In this document: positions 10,469-20,316 of the stretch, in pieces
Numbering within the stretch: position 1 is the stretch's first letter
Layout of the letters: each line of letters opens with the position of its first letter
NCBI GenBank assembly: GCA_022457065.1
Contig: JAJGBQ010000004.1
Location: 3,162,001 to 3,226,000 of the forward strand
Source of the DNA: Curvularia sp. ZM96
Taxonomy: Eukaryota > Ascomycota > Dothideomycetes > Pleosporales > Pleosporaceae
Length of the DNA: 64,000 bases
Direction of reading: 5' to 3'
Program-made: the position numbers and the translations under genes
Notes under the pieces: generated by a model
What the model saw: only the letters and a program-made list of their open reading frames with translations
Told to the model about the DNA's origin: nothing
The model's database searches: none

Positions 10469-12240
10469 TTCTAGATGTAGAAAGCTTGGAAACTGTAAAG
10501 GGAGAAAATGTTGTGCTGTCCCCTTTTCTTTCGTTGCTGTATGAGTGGGGCATTCTAACGGAGTCCTAACAATGGACAAGAGCCATGAGAATTATAAATT
10601 AGTTACGACTCCAAAATCAATCTATCGAATGAGAGACAAACACGTCTCAAAGATAATCACATGATAACAGTGACCTCCTATAGGCTAGTCATGGCTATTA
10701 CAGTTGTAGTCACTAGAACAATGTCTTCAATAGTTGATTGGCTCGACTAGGTGATCGAGCCTATAAGAGAGAGACAATTGTCAGCATGCATGTAAGTGAT
10801 ACACTCTCATGCAGTTGCAGCTTCCGGTTTCTGTAAGCAGGCGATCTCTGATCCCACGCTAAGTCTCTGTCGCTTAGTGGTAATCTTGCACAAATAGTAT
10901 TAGTTTCTGTTAGTGACGCGTCTTCTTTCAAACTCTCAGACCAATCAACGCACCATGTTTACATGGCTTAACTCTTTTTGGACGAGCGTAGATCAGGCGG
11001 GTTCGTGTCCTGCGTGGGATGACAATTGGGCTATGTGCGCAAAGCGGAAGCTGCAAGTGCATGAGAATGTATCTAACAATAGTTACCACTACAAGCAGGG
11101 AGGCGGCCGAACCGCTCTAGCTATGCGGATGTTCCGAATTGCATACAAGTAGGAATGTGAAGCTGTTAAATGTAACGGCACACTACCAAACCAACTCAGT
11201 AGCCATTCGGCCAGTAGATACGTGTTTGACCCGAACCAGATCTAAAATAGATCCGCATCGGCTGGTATAAGTGCACAACATCCCACATTGATTGTTCTGT
11301 AGATTTTTAATATTCTCTCGTACAAGGCCTATAGGTGTCTATCGAATCAAGGCTCATTTAACATCCCAGGCACTCCCATATGCCTCTGAGTGACTCTACT
11401 GCCGATACTGATCCAACTAGTCTTCCCTGTGCCGTTACAAGAATAGTAGTCTTAAAAGATTACTTTAGAATAACAATTATATATCTAGTAGTTTCTCTAC
11501 ATAGATAGAAAGATTATTAAAAACGCATCCCGTGCATTCTAAGCGACATTTGGCAGCAGTAGCGTGCTGAGATGGCTGCGAGCCGCACTGCACGCTGTGG
11601 CTGAGACCTGTGGCTCTCATCAATCACCTGACCTTAAGCATTGCTTATTCTCGGCTGTGCAGGCACGCGTTTCTCCAGTTGTGCTTGCCCCTCTCCGTAG
11701 GGAGCTTTGCGAGAGAGGCTGCAGCGACAACATTCTTAGATCTGCTTTATCTGCTGGAAAATTACTTGTATGTGCGCACTCCTATATCATGAGTTCACAA
11801 GGTCAACACTGCCTCAGTACGAAAAGTAAGAGCAGTTGGCGCAGGACAATAGGCAGCTGATGTAACCGGCGCTTTCAACCCGGTTGCATGCATGCACTGC
11901 CTCTATGGAGTAATTAGCCGCTGCACCGCCTCGACACTGTCACTGTTGGCCGATGCCTGGTGGTCGCTCTTCCACCATCTTCTTCTTAGTGGAGCACTGT
12001 TGCTCCACGAGAAGCGTAGTGGCTGGCCTACATGCTGGCTTCGCGAATGTCCTAGCCTACCCTATTCAACTACATCACAATACATATCCAACAGGCTATC
12101 CGTTCACTTTCTTTGGGATCGCACTCTTTCCTACATCTCTCAGATTTCTGACATTTCGTTAGTATCGTCCAATTATGCCAACATCAGTACCACGTTAAAG
12201 TAATCTGACTATTCATGATCATCCAATAATAGGATTCGCG
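10469..12240. other. Long intergenic, no recognisable gene
   Basis: About 1.8 kb between the lysozyme and HET genes. It includes an AT-rich patch at 11440-11530. Short open frames at 11564-11860 and 11892-12203 show no known motif. It may hold decayed repeats and the HET promoter. Confidence 0.4.
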
Positions 12241-13758
12241 ATGTCGGAAAAAGAGTTCACGTACCACCGGATCGATATGGATCGCCCCTCCTTTCGGCTG
12301 CTCCGACTCATGGGCGCAACCACTACACATATTCATTGCGAGCTTTTTGAAGCCTACCTCGACGAGTCCAACGATGGCGGCATACCTTACGAGGCCTTAT
12401 CGTATACCTGGGGTGGCATTGAGAAGAATGCTACAATCCAGATCAACGGCATGAAAGCAAGGGTGACCGAGAATCTATTCATGGCCCTGCACTATCTTCG
12501 CCCAGTGGATGGTTACAGAATTCTATGGATCGATGCTGTGTGTATCGATCAAGGCCATGACGAAGAAAAAGGCCACCAGGTTCAACAGATGGGAGAAATA
12601 TATCAAACGGCAGAAAGAGTGATTGTCTGGCTAGGCACTGGATCTGAAGATAGTGATGCTCTGATGGAATTTCTCAGTACGCTGCCATCAAACGCCGAAG
12701 TGCACTCAACGAGCCAGCTTGTATCTTGTGATCTGCAGGCCCGATATCGTGAGCCGATGAAGAAGCTTCTAAACCGGCCATGGTTCAGGCGGGTTTGGGT
12801 CATACAAGAGGTTGCTAAGGCACGGAGAGCAATCATTACTTGCGGGTGGAAGTCCGTTTCAACGCGGGTCTTCACCAAGGCACCGTCACTTCTTGGATTG
12901 GAACTCGACCTTCACTCCAAAGCTATCTTGGACGTCATGCCTGGCCATCTTCGAGCAAGAAACTGGTACAACCAACAGCCGACACTACACACACTTCTGC
13001 AGAACTTCCACAGAAGTGAAGCGACCGACAAGCGAGATATGATATATGCCTTGATTGGCATGTCATCAAGTGCGCATGAACGAAGTAAGCTACAGGCAGA
13101 TTATGGAACGAACTTGCAGGATCTCATACGGGATACCATATCTACATTACTCTTCCCGGGACGTACTGAATCTCCTAGCCTATACTATATAGACTGGGAC
13201 TGGTCTGAATTTATCGATAATCTGAAGGATCTACGTAGCGCGGCGTTCTTATGCGCCTTAAGAGAACCAACATCAGAACCAGAGCGGTTCATCCACATCA
13301 GTTGGGACGGACCAAAATGGGGCGATTTTGATGTAGAGCGCAAAGACAGGCAAGGACATACAGCTCTGAGAATAGCAGCACAATATGGCCACGAGGGCAT
13401 CGTAAAAGCACTACTTGAGCAAGATGGAATCAACATCAACGTGGAGGATGAGAATAGAGTGACACCTTTGTGGACAGCGGCACGACGGGGCCACGAGGGT
13501 GTTGTAAGATTGCTAGTTGAGCACGATGACATCGACATTAACGCGATGGTTAAAGATGGAGCGACACCTTTGTGGATAGCAGCACGATGGGGCCACGAGG
13601 GCGTTGTGAGACCACTAGTTGAGCACGATGACATCGACATTAACGCAAAGGATGACAAGGGAATAACGCCTTTGGGGATAGCAGCACGATGGGGCCACGA
13701 GGGCGTTGTGAGACCACTAGTTGAGCACGATGACATCAACATCAAACGCGAGGGATAA
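12241..13758 (+). CDS. HET-domain protein with C-terminal ankyrin repeats
   Basis: A single exon of 505 residues. The HET (heterokaryon incompatibility) domain shows its three blocks: YEALSYTWG (50-58), WIDAVCIDQ (96-104) and RPWFRRVWVIQE (179-190). A linker with the usual DKRDMIYALIGMSS follows. From residue 379 there are four ankyrin-like repeats of 34 residues, encoded by 102-bp units starting at 13375, 13477, 13579 and 13681. The last two units are identical over their first 57 bases. HET domains trigger cell death on non-self recognition, and ankyrin arrays act as recognition surfaces. The array breaks off inside the fourth unit after DDINIKREG, apparently through a one-base shift. The start follows an in-frame stop-rich leader and gives the complete HET domain. 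Confidence 0.88.
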   Translation: MSEKEFTYHRIDMDRPSFRLLRLMGATTTHIHCELFEAYLDESNDGGIPYEALSYTWGGIEKNATIQINGMKARVTENLFMALHYLRPVDGYRILWIDAVCIDQGHDEEKGHQVQQMGEIYQTAERVIVWLGTGSEDSDALMEFLSTLPSNAEVHSTSQLVSCDLQARYREPMKKLLNRPWFRRVWVIQEVAKARRAIITCGWKSVSTRVFTKAPSLLGLELDLHSKAILDVMPGHLRARNWYNQQPTLHTLLQNFHRSEATDKRDMIYALIGMSSSAHERSKLQADYGTNLQDLIRDTISTLLFPGRTESPSLYYIDWDWSEFIDNLKDLRSAAFLCALREPTSEPERFIHISWDGPKWGDFDVERKDRQGHTALRIAAQYGHEGIVKALLEQDGININVEDENRVTPLWTAARRGHEGVVRLLVEHDDIDINAMVKDGATPLWIAARWGHEGVVRPLVEHDDIDINAKDDKGITPLGIAARWGHEGVVRPLVEHDDINIKREG

Positions 13759-13782
13759 AGATAAATATTTTTGGAGGAGCGA
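13375..13782 (+). repeat. Four 102-bp near-identical ankyrin-encoding repeats
   Basis: Units begin at 13375, 13477, 13579 and 13681, always 102 bp apart. The core GGGGCCACGAGGG is shared by the last three units. Similarity rises towards the 3' end. High nucleotide identity within a recognition array is typical of fungal NLR and HET genes whose repeats are exchanged and vary in number between strains. Confidence 0.85.
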
Positions 13783-13786
13783 TTAA

Positions 13787-14398
13787 GCAATGTCTGGGAA
13801 TAGGAACCACGTAGTTAGTGTTGAATTCGGCAGGAGACTAAACAAGCTGCTCCTGACGATATCTGAGCACACCATCGTAGCTACTGCGTGTCAAACGATA
13901 TCAATTATACAGCGCATGCCCTATCTTACAAGGCGAGAAACTTCTCATGACAGCCCCTGCTCGTAAGCAGTGGGCAACTCAGTTCATATTTGTCAGCGTG
14001 TTGGAATGTTCCCGTTCAAGTACCCTTCCAAGTTTATAGAAAATGGCCTTAAGAATAAGTGTTTTACTATCACGATGTAATACTAGCAATAGAGTAATTT
14101 TCAGGATACTAAAATCGCAGATTCCTTGCGGCACGGGTGGATTTGCGCGACCTAGGGGGTGATGTTACTAGGGTATATCGCAAGAAAGCAACCGCCTCAA
14201 ACTCTAATAGTACTCAGCATTATGAGCACCATGCTCTAACGCTTTTGGAAAACACAAAAAGACTATGCAAAAGAAGAAAAAAACTCCGATAACAATGCAA
14301 GTATACAATCGCAAAGAAAACAAAGAAAAAACACAAAGCCAAATCCAACTCCGTCGCAGCAAATGCGCAAATGAAACAAAACAACAATGCCATGCTCT
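13787..14398. other. Intergenic between convergent genes
   Basis: 3' flanks of the HET-ankyrin gene and of the disordered-protein gene. A-rich around 14255-14340. No gene recognised. Confidence 0.4.
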
Positions 14399-16921
14399 CT
14401 ATTCCTCGCCCTCAGGTTTTTCGTATACGCGCTTTCCATTAACGAACCATACTCGTCTTCGGGGTCGCAGTGGCCGCCTGGGTGCCCACGTGGCATTACC
14501 CTCATGCTCGTTCGTGCCAAAAGCGAACCTGACCCTCTTTGGCGTCCTAGACTCATCTTCATCTTCAACTTCTTCGTCATCATCGTCATCCCGTCGCCGC
14601 TTGTCCCGTCTCAAATTAGACGGACCTGGCTCACCTGGCTGGCGCTCTGCGTGCTGCGCAGCAGACCGCCTCGACTGAGACGAAGTGTTGCGAGCGCGGG
14701 ATCTAAGATCCGTCGGTGGAACGGTCAGGGAGTTCCTGTTGGCCCGGTGAACACGGGCTCTGAGACTCCCGTACCTGATGCCGAAGTCGTGTGCGAGGCT
14801 GTTTTGGTAGTCGACGGTCATCTCACTGTTTATGTCGGTGTTTCTGACGGTGATGGTGGGGAGGTTGGGGTTGTGTGGTGCGCTGGTGGGACGCTGGCGG
14901 TATGGACGCTCGGGGCGTGATGGCGTGTCGGAGTCGGCAAAGGATACACGCTCCCCGACGACGACGTTGCGGTTGGGGTTGGATGTAAGGAGGCTACGGG
15001 CGATGAGGTCGGGGTCATAGTTGGTCTCTTCGTCAGTCCCTTCTTCAGTGTCTTCTTCCGTATCGTCAGGGACGGGGCTGTTCTCTTTGGCTTTGTCGTT
15101 CTCACGAACGCTTGGGGACGAGGTGTCGATGTCGCTTAGCGTCTCGTCAGGGTTGAAAGTCTGGTTTAGAGATTTCTTGATCCATTGGACGAAGTTGCGG
15201 TATTTGGCATTACTGCTGTTGTCCTCTGTCTCCTCGGCGACGTTCTGGGCATTTTTCTCAGCGTCGCCTTCAGTCTCTTCTTCCGACCCATCAGAGGAGG
15301 AATCAGCCTGGAAGAAACTCATCGTAGGAGGAGTATCTCTGAATGAAGGGTTGCAGGGGGCCGGACTATCTGGGATGTTGGACCTAAGTGGTGGAGAGGA
15401 TCTGAGCTGGGGAGCTGGAGACGAAAGTGAATCAGAGTCAGAATCTTCGGCTACGCAGAAGGCAGTATTAACGTTGCGAGGGACTGCAAATGGGGTATGA
15501 CCAGGGCCGTCGTTCTGTGGAGTATGCGGAGGTAGCGAAGACTCCTCGCTAGCTGTGTCGGAATCAGAATTGTTAGGCACACAGAAGGCCTGATTAACGC
15601 TGCGAGGGGGTGCGAATGGGTTTTCATCAGGAGTAGGTTCAGTCTCTGCAATAGCCTTAGACACAGACTTTTGGATAGGACTAAATGCAATCTTTTGAAT
15701 AGGGCCAGTCTTAGCCTTTGCAATAGGGCTAGACTTGACCTTTCGAATAGGATCAGTCTTAGGCTTACGAACAGGACTAGACGCAGCCTTTGCAACAGCC
15801 CTGAACATAGTCTTGGGAAGAGTCTCTGGAGCAAGAGTCTCTGCAATAGCAGTCTCTTGAACAACAGTCTCCGGAGCAGCTTCTGGAACATTAGTCTTAG
15901 GGACAGCACTAGCCTGTGCGTGAAAGCCATCGTTTTTAGGAGACTGTGAAGATGAGTCGGAAGACGAACTGGAGTTGTCGGGTACATAGAAGGCCTGATT
16001 TACGTTACGAGGTCCCTGGAAGCCATCGTCTTTAGGAGGCTGCGGCAATGAGCCTAAGTCGGCAGGTTCGTCGCTACCTTCTGTCGATGGATAATCGACA
16101 TCAGCAGTCTCCCCAGAGATTTCCTTGGGGGCAGGTGCTACGACATCAGCCTGTGATTGCGCGCTGCGATACTCGATCTGTGGAAGATTGCTGGAGACTT
16201 CATCGCTGCCTTCTGTGGATGGATATTCTTCCTCAGCAGCTTGCCCAGCGGTTCCATTTGCGACAGGTCCCATAAGGTCGACCTGCGGAATCTCCAAGGA
16301 AGGCTGTTCGTAACCAGCCTCAGAAAGCCTGCTGGGATCGAACGGTACAAGAATGCGGACTCCCCTAGGAGCATTAGGCACCTCAAATCGAGGAATCGGG
16401 TCCTGCCATTCCTCGCCATTTTCACCGTCAATCTCCATATCCTCGGGATCTTGATAATCGCAGTCATGTGCATTTTGTGGGGGTTCAAAGTTAAATTTAC
16501 CGCTAGGCACAGCGTTGGCCATGTCGGCAATGTTGGATCCACATATTCTGCAAATGTGACGGCGGGTTGAGCGTGAGTTAACTCTTGCAGTAGACCGGCG
16601 AAGATTGTCTGTAAGATATTTGTTCATGGCCCTCATGCAGGGGACGGTTAGGTGATTGTCACCGCCCTGGTTTTGTACGACTTCCAAAAGACCAGCCATA
16701 AGGTCCTTCGGAGTCTGGGTGGATACGTATACGGTTTTACGAGGCATTGTGGGCGGTGGTAATGCTGTTGGTGTTGATGATGTGTTTATGGTAGCTGTGA
16801 AGTTCGATAATGTAGTATATAACTTATCCCAAAAAGATGGAGTAGGTATAGAAGGCAGGAGTACAATGGATACATTGTGCTTCTTTGTCATCTTTGTTAG
16901 ACTGGGCTCTGTAGAGGACAT
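14399..16921 (-). CDS. Large intrinsically disordered protein with internal repeats, function unknown
   Basis: One exon of 840 residues from the ATG at 16921; a later ATG at 16747 (MPRKTVYVS) is also possible. I do not recognise the family. Near the N-terminus there is one CRIC pair (about 124-127) in a basic context. The rest is low complexity, rich in Ser, Pro, Asp and Glu. Repeats seen are VNQAFYVP (307), VNQAFCVP (442) and VNTAFCVA (484), each followed by an acidic serine run, and YPSTEGSDE twice (233 and 277). Prolines recur at an exact eight-residue spacing between 383 and 415, in units with Pro-Ile/Val and lysines. The C-terminus is basic with a probable nuclear signal (RRDKRRR) followed by an Asp run. 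A nuclear scaffold role is a guess. Confidence 0.65.
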   Translation of the reverse strand: MSSTEPSLTKMTKKHNVSIVLLPSIPTPSFWDKLYTTLSNFTATINTSSTPTALPPPTMPRKTVYVSTQTPKDLMAGLLEVVQNQGGDNHLTVPCMRAMNKYLTDNLRRSTARVNSRSTRRHICRICGSNIADMANAVPSGKFNFEPPQNAHDCDYQDPEDMEIDGENGEEWQDPIPRFEVPNAPRGVRILVPFDPSRLSEAGYEQPSLEIPQVDLMGPVANGTAGQAAEEEYPSTEGSDEVSSNLPQIEYRSAQSQADVVAPAPKEISGETADVDYPSTEGSDEPADLGSLPQPPKDDGFQGPRNVNQAFYVPDNSSSSSDSSSQSPKNDGFHAQASAVPKTNVPEAAPETVVQETAIAETLAPETLPKTMFRAVAKAASSPVRKPKTDPIRKVKSSPIAKAKTGPIQKIAFSPIQKSVSKAIAETEPTPDENPFAPPRSVNQAFCVPNNSDSDTASEESSLPPHTPQNDGPGHTPFAVPRNVNTAFCVAEDSDSDSLSSPAPQLRSSPPLRSNIPDSPAPCNPSFRDTPPTMSFFQADSSSDGSEEETEGDAEKNAQNVAEETEDNSSNAKYRNFVQWIKKSLNQTFNPDETLSDIDTSSPSVRENDKAKENSPVPDDTEEDTEEGTDEETNYDPDLIARSLLTSNPNRNVVVGERVSFADSDTPSRPERPYRQRPTSAPHNPNLPTITVRNTDINSEMTVDYQNSLAHDFGIRYGSLRARVHRANRNSLTVPPTDLRSRARNTSSQSRRSAAQHAERQPGEPGPSNLRRDKRRRDDDDDEEVEDEDESRTPKRVRFAFGTNEHEGNATWAPRRPLRPRRRVWFVNGKRVYEKPEGEE

Positions 16922-17593
16922 TGTATATATATGATGGGTGCGCCGAGGTGAAAGGTGAGAACCAAAAGACACTATCTCTGTGAAAGGTACAGAGTTGGTT
17001 TTTAATAATGCCTTGACTTCGTGAGATGGCGCAGTGTGCGCGACATAAAGCACTGTTTGCTTCTAGGCATCTGAATCAAGCCATGCACTCCGATAGAGAT
17101 GTCTCAGTCATGTCTAGCGCCAAAGACAACCGACAAACATTGTTGCAGCCACAACAACTGTGACTTTCGCAGTTGTACTCATCACGTGCGTGAACATTCA
17201 CTCCTTGGCGCAACAATGAAAACGCCATACATACTTTGTCAGCATCATCGCAAATGTCGAATGAATACAACTTTTTCAATAATCCAAGTCTGCGCTACAT
17301 ACACTGCGCTACCTAGTCATGTTCTCGACATAGGCATATAACCTTGTATGATTCAAGCTTCTCACTAGATGCGCTTGTTAGGACATAGGGTGTAAGATAC
17401 ATCAACAAAAATTTCAAAATAGCCGCACAGCAAATAGCGTTCCAAGTTCCCAGAAATAGTAAATGGTATTGTCAAATTGGGTAGATCGTGAGATACCAAC
17501 CATCAGTATATATAAACAACATGAAAGAAATTTAGACACATCATCATCATACAATCATCACAATTACCCACGTCTTCTTTCCCATACCCGCAT
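16922..17593. other. Intergenic
   Basis: Promoter side of the disordered-protein gene and 3' flank of the GMC oxidoreductase gene, with a CAT-rich tract near 17540-17550. No gene recognised. Confidence 0.4.
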
Positions 17594-19275
17594 TTACAAC
17601 TTCTCCTTCTCCAGACCCTTCCAGCCCCATTCTTGGGCAATCAGCTCAGCAGCACGCTCGCCGATACCAAGGACAGTCAACATGGGGTTGATGGTAGGCA
17701 TCTCTGGGAAAACACCAGCATCGGCAATTCGCATGCCCTTGAGGCCGCTGACCTTGAGTTCAGGGTCGACGACGGCCTTTTCGTCTTTGGTGACGTCGCC
17801 CATCTTGGTAGTACCGGCAGGGTGGTAGACGGTGTGGGCAACGCGGCGACCGTACTCGGAAAGGTCCTCATCAGAGGTGATGTGGGGACCAGGAGCAACT
17901 TCACGCTTGATCCAGTTGGAGAATGGAGCTTGCTTGGCGACTTCTCGTGCGGCCTTGAGACCGGCGACAATGGTGGCGGCGTCATAACCTTCAGGGTCGG
18001 TGAAATAGCGGAAGTCAAGGGCGGGCTTGACGTTAGGGTCAGCAGAGGTGAGGTAGATGCGGCCTCGGGAGCGGGGGCGAGGGATGTTGGGAGTCATGCA
18101 GAATGCATCGATAGGAGAGTCGTAACCCAGACTGCGAGTATGTTAGAGCTTGGTATCTTCAAAATGAGCTTCGTTACCTACCGAGCGGTGTTGAGACAGA
18201 AAGGAATCTGGTAGCAGTGCATCATAATGTCAACAATGTCACCATCATCACCAGCTGCGTTGGGAACCTCTCGTCGGAGGAAGATACCGGCATCTGAATC
18301 TTGGGTGGTCTGGTTTGCAGGAACGGGCTTGTTGAGCTCCCAGATAATGATACTCTCTGGGTGATCGAGCAGGTTCTCACCTACACCGGGCAAGTCCTTT
18401 ACAACAGGGATGCCAAGGTCGGAGAGTTGTTGCTTGGGGCCAATACCAGACAAGAGCATCAGTCGTGGGGTGTCGACGGCACCAGCACAGAGAATGGTTT
18501 CGCATTTGGGGTTGATGGTGCGCTTCTCGCCGCTTTGGAGGGTAAGATTGACACCGGTGACCTTGCTGCCTGACACATTGATCTTGCTAACCCATGCGTT
18601 GGTGAGCACAGTCAGGTTGTCGCGAGTCTCCTCGCCACGGAGAATGGGATGAATGTACGCTACACTAGCGCTGCTTCGGCGGCCGTCATCAGGGTTGTAT
18701 GATACGGAGAAGAAGCCGACGGAAGGCTTGAGAGCACCCTTGGTCTTGATCTCATGGTTGAAGTCGTGGATCACAGGGATGTTCATGGAGGTGGAGCACG
18801 ACTCGACCCAGTCGAGGCAAAGCTGATTTCGGTGTCTCTCGTGCACAGGCTGGACGGTGTTGCGAAGGTTGTCAAGCACACGCATAAACATCTTGAAGCT
18901 CCAACCCCTGCAGCCCTGTGCTTCCCATCGCTTGCAGTCGTACTCAAACGGCCTGAAGGAGATGAGAGTGTTGTGCGAGGAGCAGCCACCAAGGACCTTT
19001 GCACGCGAGTGACGGATGTGTGAGTTGCCATTGGGCTGTTCGGTGGTGCCGTAGTCGTAGTCGAGCTCTCCTCCGAGCAGGTTGAGCCAGTCTTTGAGGA
19101 GCAGGACACGGTCATCCATGAAGTCGCTTGGGCCAGCCTCGACTAGGAGGACTTTCTTGTTGGGGAGGTATTCAGTGAGGCGCGAGGCAATGACACAGCC
19201 AGCTGTGCCTCCTCCGACAATGACAAAGTCGTATTCGGCATCCTTTGGGATGGACGTCACAGTCTCAAAAGCCAT
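17594..19275 (-). CDS. GMC oxidoreductase, probable choline oxidase/dehydrogenase
   Basis: Two exons, 18182-19275 and 17594-18131, split by a 50-bp intron, give 543 residues. The FAD-binding start reads DFVIVGGGTAGCVIA (from residue 16), followed by LLVEAG. The GMC signatures are present: KVLGGCSSHN, and CAGAVDTPRLMLLSGIGP. The C-terminal active site has HPAGTTKMG with the catalytic His in VYHPAG, and the partner Asn in PTINPMLTV. GMC enzymes oxidise alcohols with FAD. The substrate cannot be read from the sequence, but the neighbour, in divergent orientation, is a betaine aldehyde dehydrogenase type enzyme. This points to choline as substrate and glycine betaine as product. No signal peptide or peroxisomal tail is evident. 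The ATG at 19275 is the first in frame. Confidence 0.8.
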
Positions 19276-20316
19276 TGTCACGTATGGGTAGAGGGTTAAA
19301 ATGGAAAAGGTGGCGAGGGAGGATACGTCCTTGGAGTCGATAAACGTTTTTCACGTACCAACGAGTTTATATGTATGCGGACGATCGCGCGAAAGGGTCA
19401 GTGTAGTCAGCACGGACCGGGGGTCGCAATCGGGTGGTCGGCAGCAAGCCGGCCAGCAAATTGAGTCGTGTAGAGAGGCTGGGTGGTGTGTCTTTTGACC
19501 GGCTGCAGGATATGTAGTTTGCCTTCCAAGATAAGAGCGTACTAAAAAGGGCCGTTTACGATAGGGCCGGGACTGTGCACGTGCTCTCGTCAACAGCCTC
19601 AGCTGCGCGCGCACGAGTCTGTAACGGTTCACGAGCAGAGAGCGTTGAGTGGACGGGTACTCAGGGTCAGCGAATGGGACATGCGTGCTTTCTTCGATAT
19701 ACCGCTGCAAGGCATCATTAAGGGCATTTCCCACATTTTATGCTCATTTCATCTCAGACGATAGGTTGCAGCAGTTGAAGAAAAAAAGACGTCGTAAAAG
19801 TGTCCGATGACGCCATGGCCGCATCGGGCCTAGCTCACCCCGCCAATGCTGCACGTTCCGACAGTCTGATCCCTGCACGCTGCGCCGCACTTTCCCTGTT
19901 CCGAGGGCGGTGAGCGTCGCAAGCCATCCGGCAAGACGTTTTGTGCCCGTCTGCGAGAAACTCTGAGCTCCCAGACGCAACGCCATCCCGCTGAAAACCG
20001 ACGATACACCCTGTCCCCCATTCCGTGGCATACGTAACTCTGCCAGCCTATCCTGCTGTGTGCGACGACCCGAGTCAGTGTTTGCTAGCCTCAAACAGGA
20101 AGACAGAGAGCAACTGCTGCATGCCAGCTCTCTGGCGCTGTCTCTGCATAAGATATACGGATGTTAGCACCAAACCCCGTAGCTGATGTTACATCACTCA
20201 ACCAGGGCGCGGCTGACTTTCTGCAGTTGACAGTCAGTGCTTGAACCATTGTCTCCAGTGAACTTCCACCGTGACCGTCCGCCATCCATATCTCCCACAT
20301 ACTTCATTCATTGCTC
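19276..20316. promoter_or_regulatory. Divergent promoter region between GMC oxidoreductase and aldehyde dehydrogenase
   Basis: A 1041-bp interval serving both genes of the suggested choline-to-betaine pair, so common control (osmotic stress or choline) is plausible. No convincing gene or specific site is assigned. Confidence 0.5.

Noticed and set aside
11564..12203. Two open frames of about 100 codons upstream of the HET gene
   Set aside because: No motif and no fit with the HET frame. Possibly decayed repeat, but nothing to prove it.
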